DNA from: Serripes groenlandicus
Lineage: Eukaryota; Mollusca; Bivalvia; Cardiida; Cardiidae
Reading direction: 5' to 3'
NCBI GenBank assembly: GCA_031761405.1
Contig: JASEVX010000008.1
Location: 44,045,037 to 44,109,036 of the forward strand
DNA length: 64,000 bases
Shown here piece after piece: positions 63,530 through 64,000 of this stretch. The notes under the pieces were generated by a model that saw nothing but the letters and a program-made list of their open reading frames with translations, did no database searches and was not told where the DNA came from. Each line of letters begins with the position of its first letter. Within the stretch, counting starts at the first letter, position 1. The translations under genes and the position numbers were made by a program.

Positions 63530-63595
63530 CTGTAATAGACAATTATTATGATTTTCATTTTATAACGTCCTTCTCCAAGCTACGTCGACACTCAT

Positions 63596-63825
63596 TTAAC
63601 CCTTTCCCTCATACGACAATTCTGCAGCAGACGACTTTGAACATATTTTGTCAAAAAATGGAAAATCTCTATAATTGAATGGATGACCTATGACTAAAAG
63701 TGGAAAACATTGTGGCTAAAGAAGAAATTGCTCGTTTTGAGCAATTTCTTCTTTTGTCACTATGTTTTCAAAAAGCCGTCTGCTGCAGAGGTGTCAGAAA
63801 GCGTCTATATGAGGGAAAGGGTTAA
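63596..63825 (+). mobile_element. Family-A MITE, intact
   Basis: 230 bp, TTAA both sides, loop GCTCGTTTTGAGC. Confidence 0.93.
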
Positions 63826-63846
63826 TACCATAAAGTTTATTTTCCA

Positions 63847-64000
63847 TTTAATCCTAGTCCACATACAGACGCATTCTCTGCAGCAGACAACTTTTGATAA
63901 CATTGTGATAAAAAGGAGAAATTGCTTACAATAAGCAATTTCTCCTTTTGTCACAATGCTTTCAATTATATTAAATAATTATAGATTTCTTTTTATTTAA
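63847..64000 (-). mobile_element. Family-A MITE, running off the window
   Basis: TTTAATCCTAGTCCACATAC, TCTCTGCAGCAGACAAC, perfect hairpin GCTTACAATAAGC; right end beyond 64000. Confidence 0.75.

Overview
This is an AT-rich, intron-rich animal genomic window. It holds a multi-exon flippase gene with consensus GT/AG splice sites, tRNA-derived SINEs, elements with ~160-bp core repeats and ACGG/ACAG microsatellites like the 'pearl' elements of bivalves, and very many short DNA-transposon copies. A bivalve mollusc is the best guess; the species cannot be fixed from the sequence alone.

Two protein-coding genes are visible, in tail-to-tail arrangement. (1) At the left edge, + strand 97-1818, one uninterrupted coding exon encodes 573 aa: an N-terminal PA-clan (trypsin-like) serine-protease-like domain with a GDSG serine motif, then an all-helical TPR-like region. 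A strong splice acceptor just upstream of the ATG implies a spliced 5' UTR that starts outside the window. (2) Nearly everything from 10071 to 63529 on the - strand is the 3' two thirds of a P4-type ATPase (phospholipid flippase, ATP11 class, nearest ATP11B). I reconstructed 19 exons whose phases all join without a break. They carry the DKTGT phosphorylation site, the nucleotide-binding motifs, the hinge GDGANDVSM motif, membrane segments M5-M10 and a candidate 61-aa cytosolic tail. The N-terminal exons (M1-M4 and actuator domain) lie beyond the right end of the window. The tail exon (10071-10256) is separated from the M10 exon by a ~24-kb intron.

The remaining sequence is dominated by transposable elements. 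The most striking is a TTAA-flanked, ~230-bp MITE family (called family A here; ends CCCTTTCCC...GGGAAAGGG) with about fifty recognisable copies. It has a strong internal hairpin, and several copies stop 9-17 nt from splice sites. A second structural class, pearl/HINE-like, has A(A)CAAG or ACTAGA starts, short subterminal inverted repeats private to each subfamily, ~160-bp tandem cores, ACGG/ACAG tracts and a TAAAA-like end. At least a dozen such elements are present, all seen in the same orientation (antisense to the flippase). SINEs, five large minisatellites, a hAT-like element and three other inverted-repeat families fill much of the rest.

The layout from left to right is: 1-2200 protease-like gene; 2200-10070 intergenic MITEs, a SINE and a minisatellite; 10071-34275 flippase tail exon and its giant repeat-filled intron, with an assembly gap at 22393-22592; 34276-63529 flippase body, 18 exons in MITE-rich introns; 63530-64000 the next intron. 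The gap is flanked by two ~1.1-kb near-identical copies of the same sequence and looks like an unmerged contig overlap rather than biology. The most interesting local structure is a 51-bp minisatellite (55827-55905 and 58225-58472) that contains the 3' splice site and first coding bases of a flippase exon.
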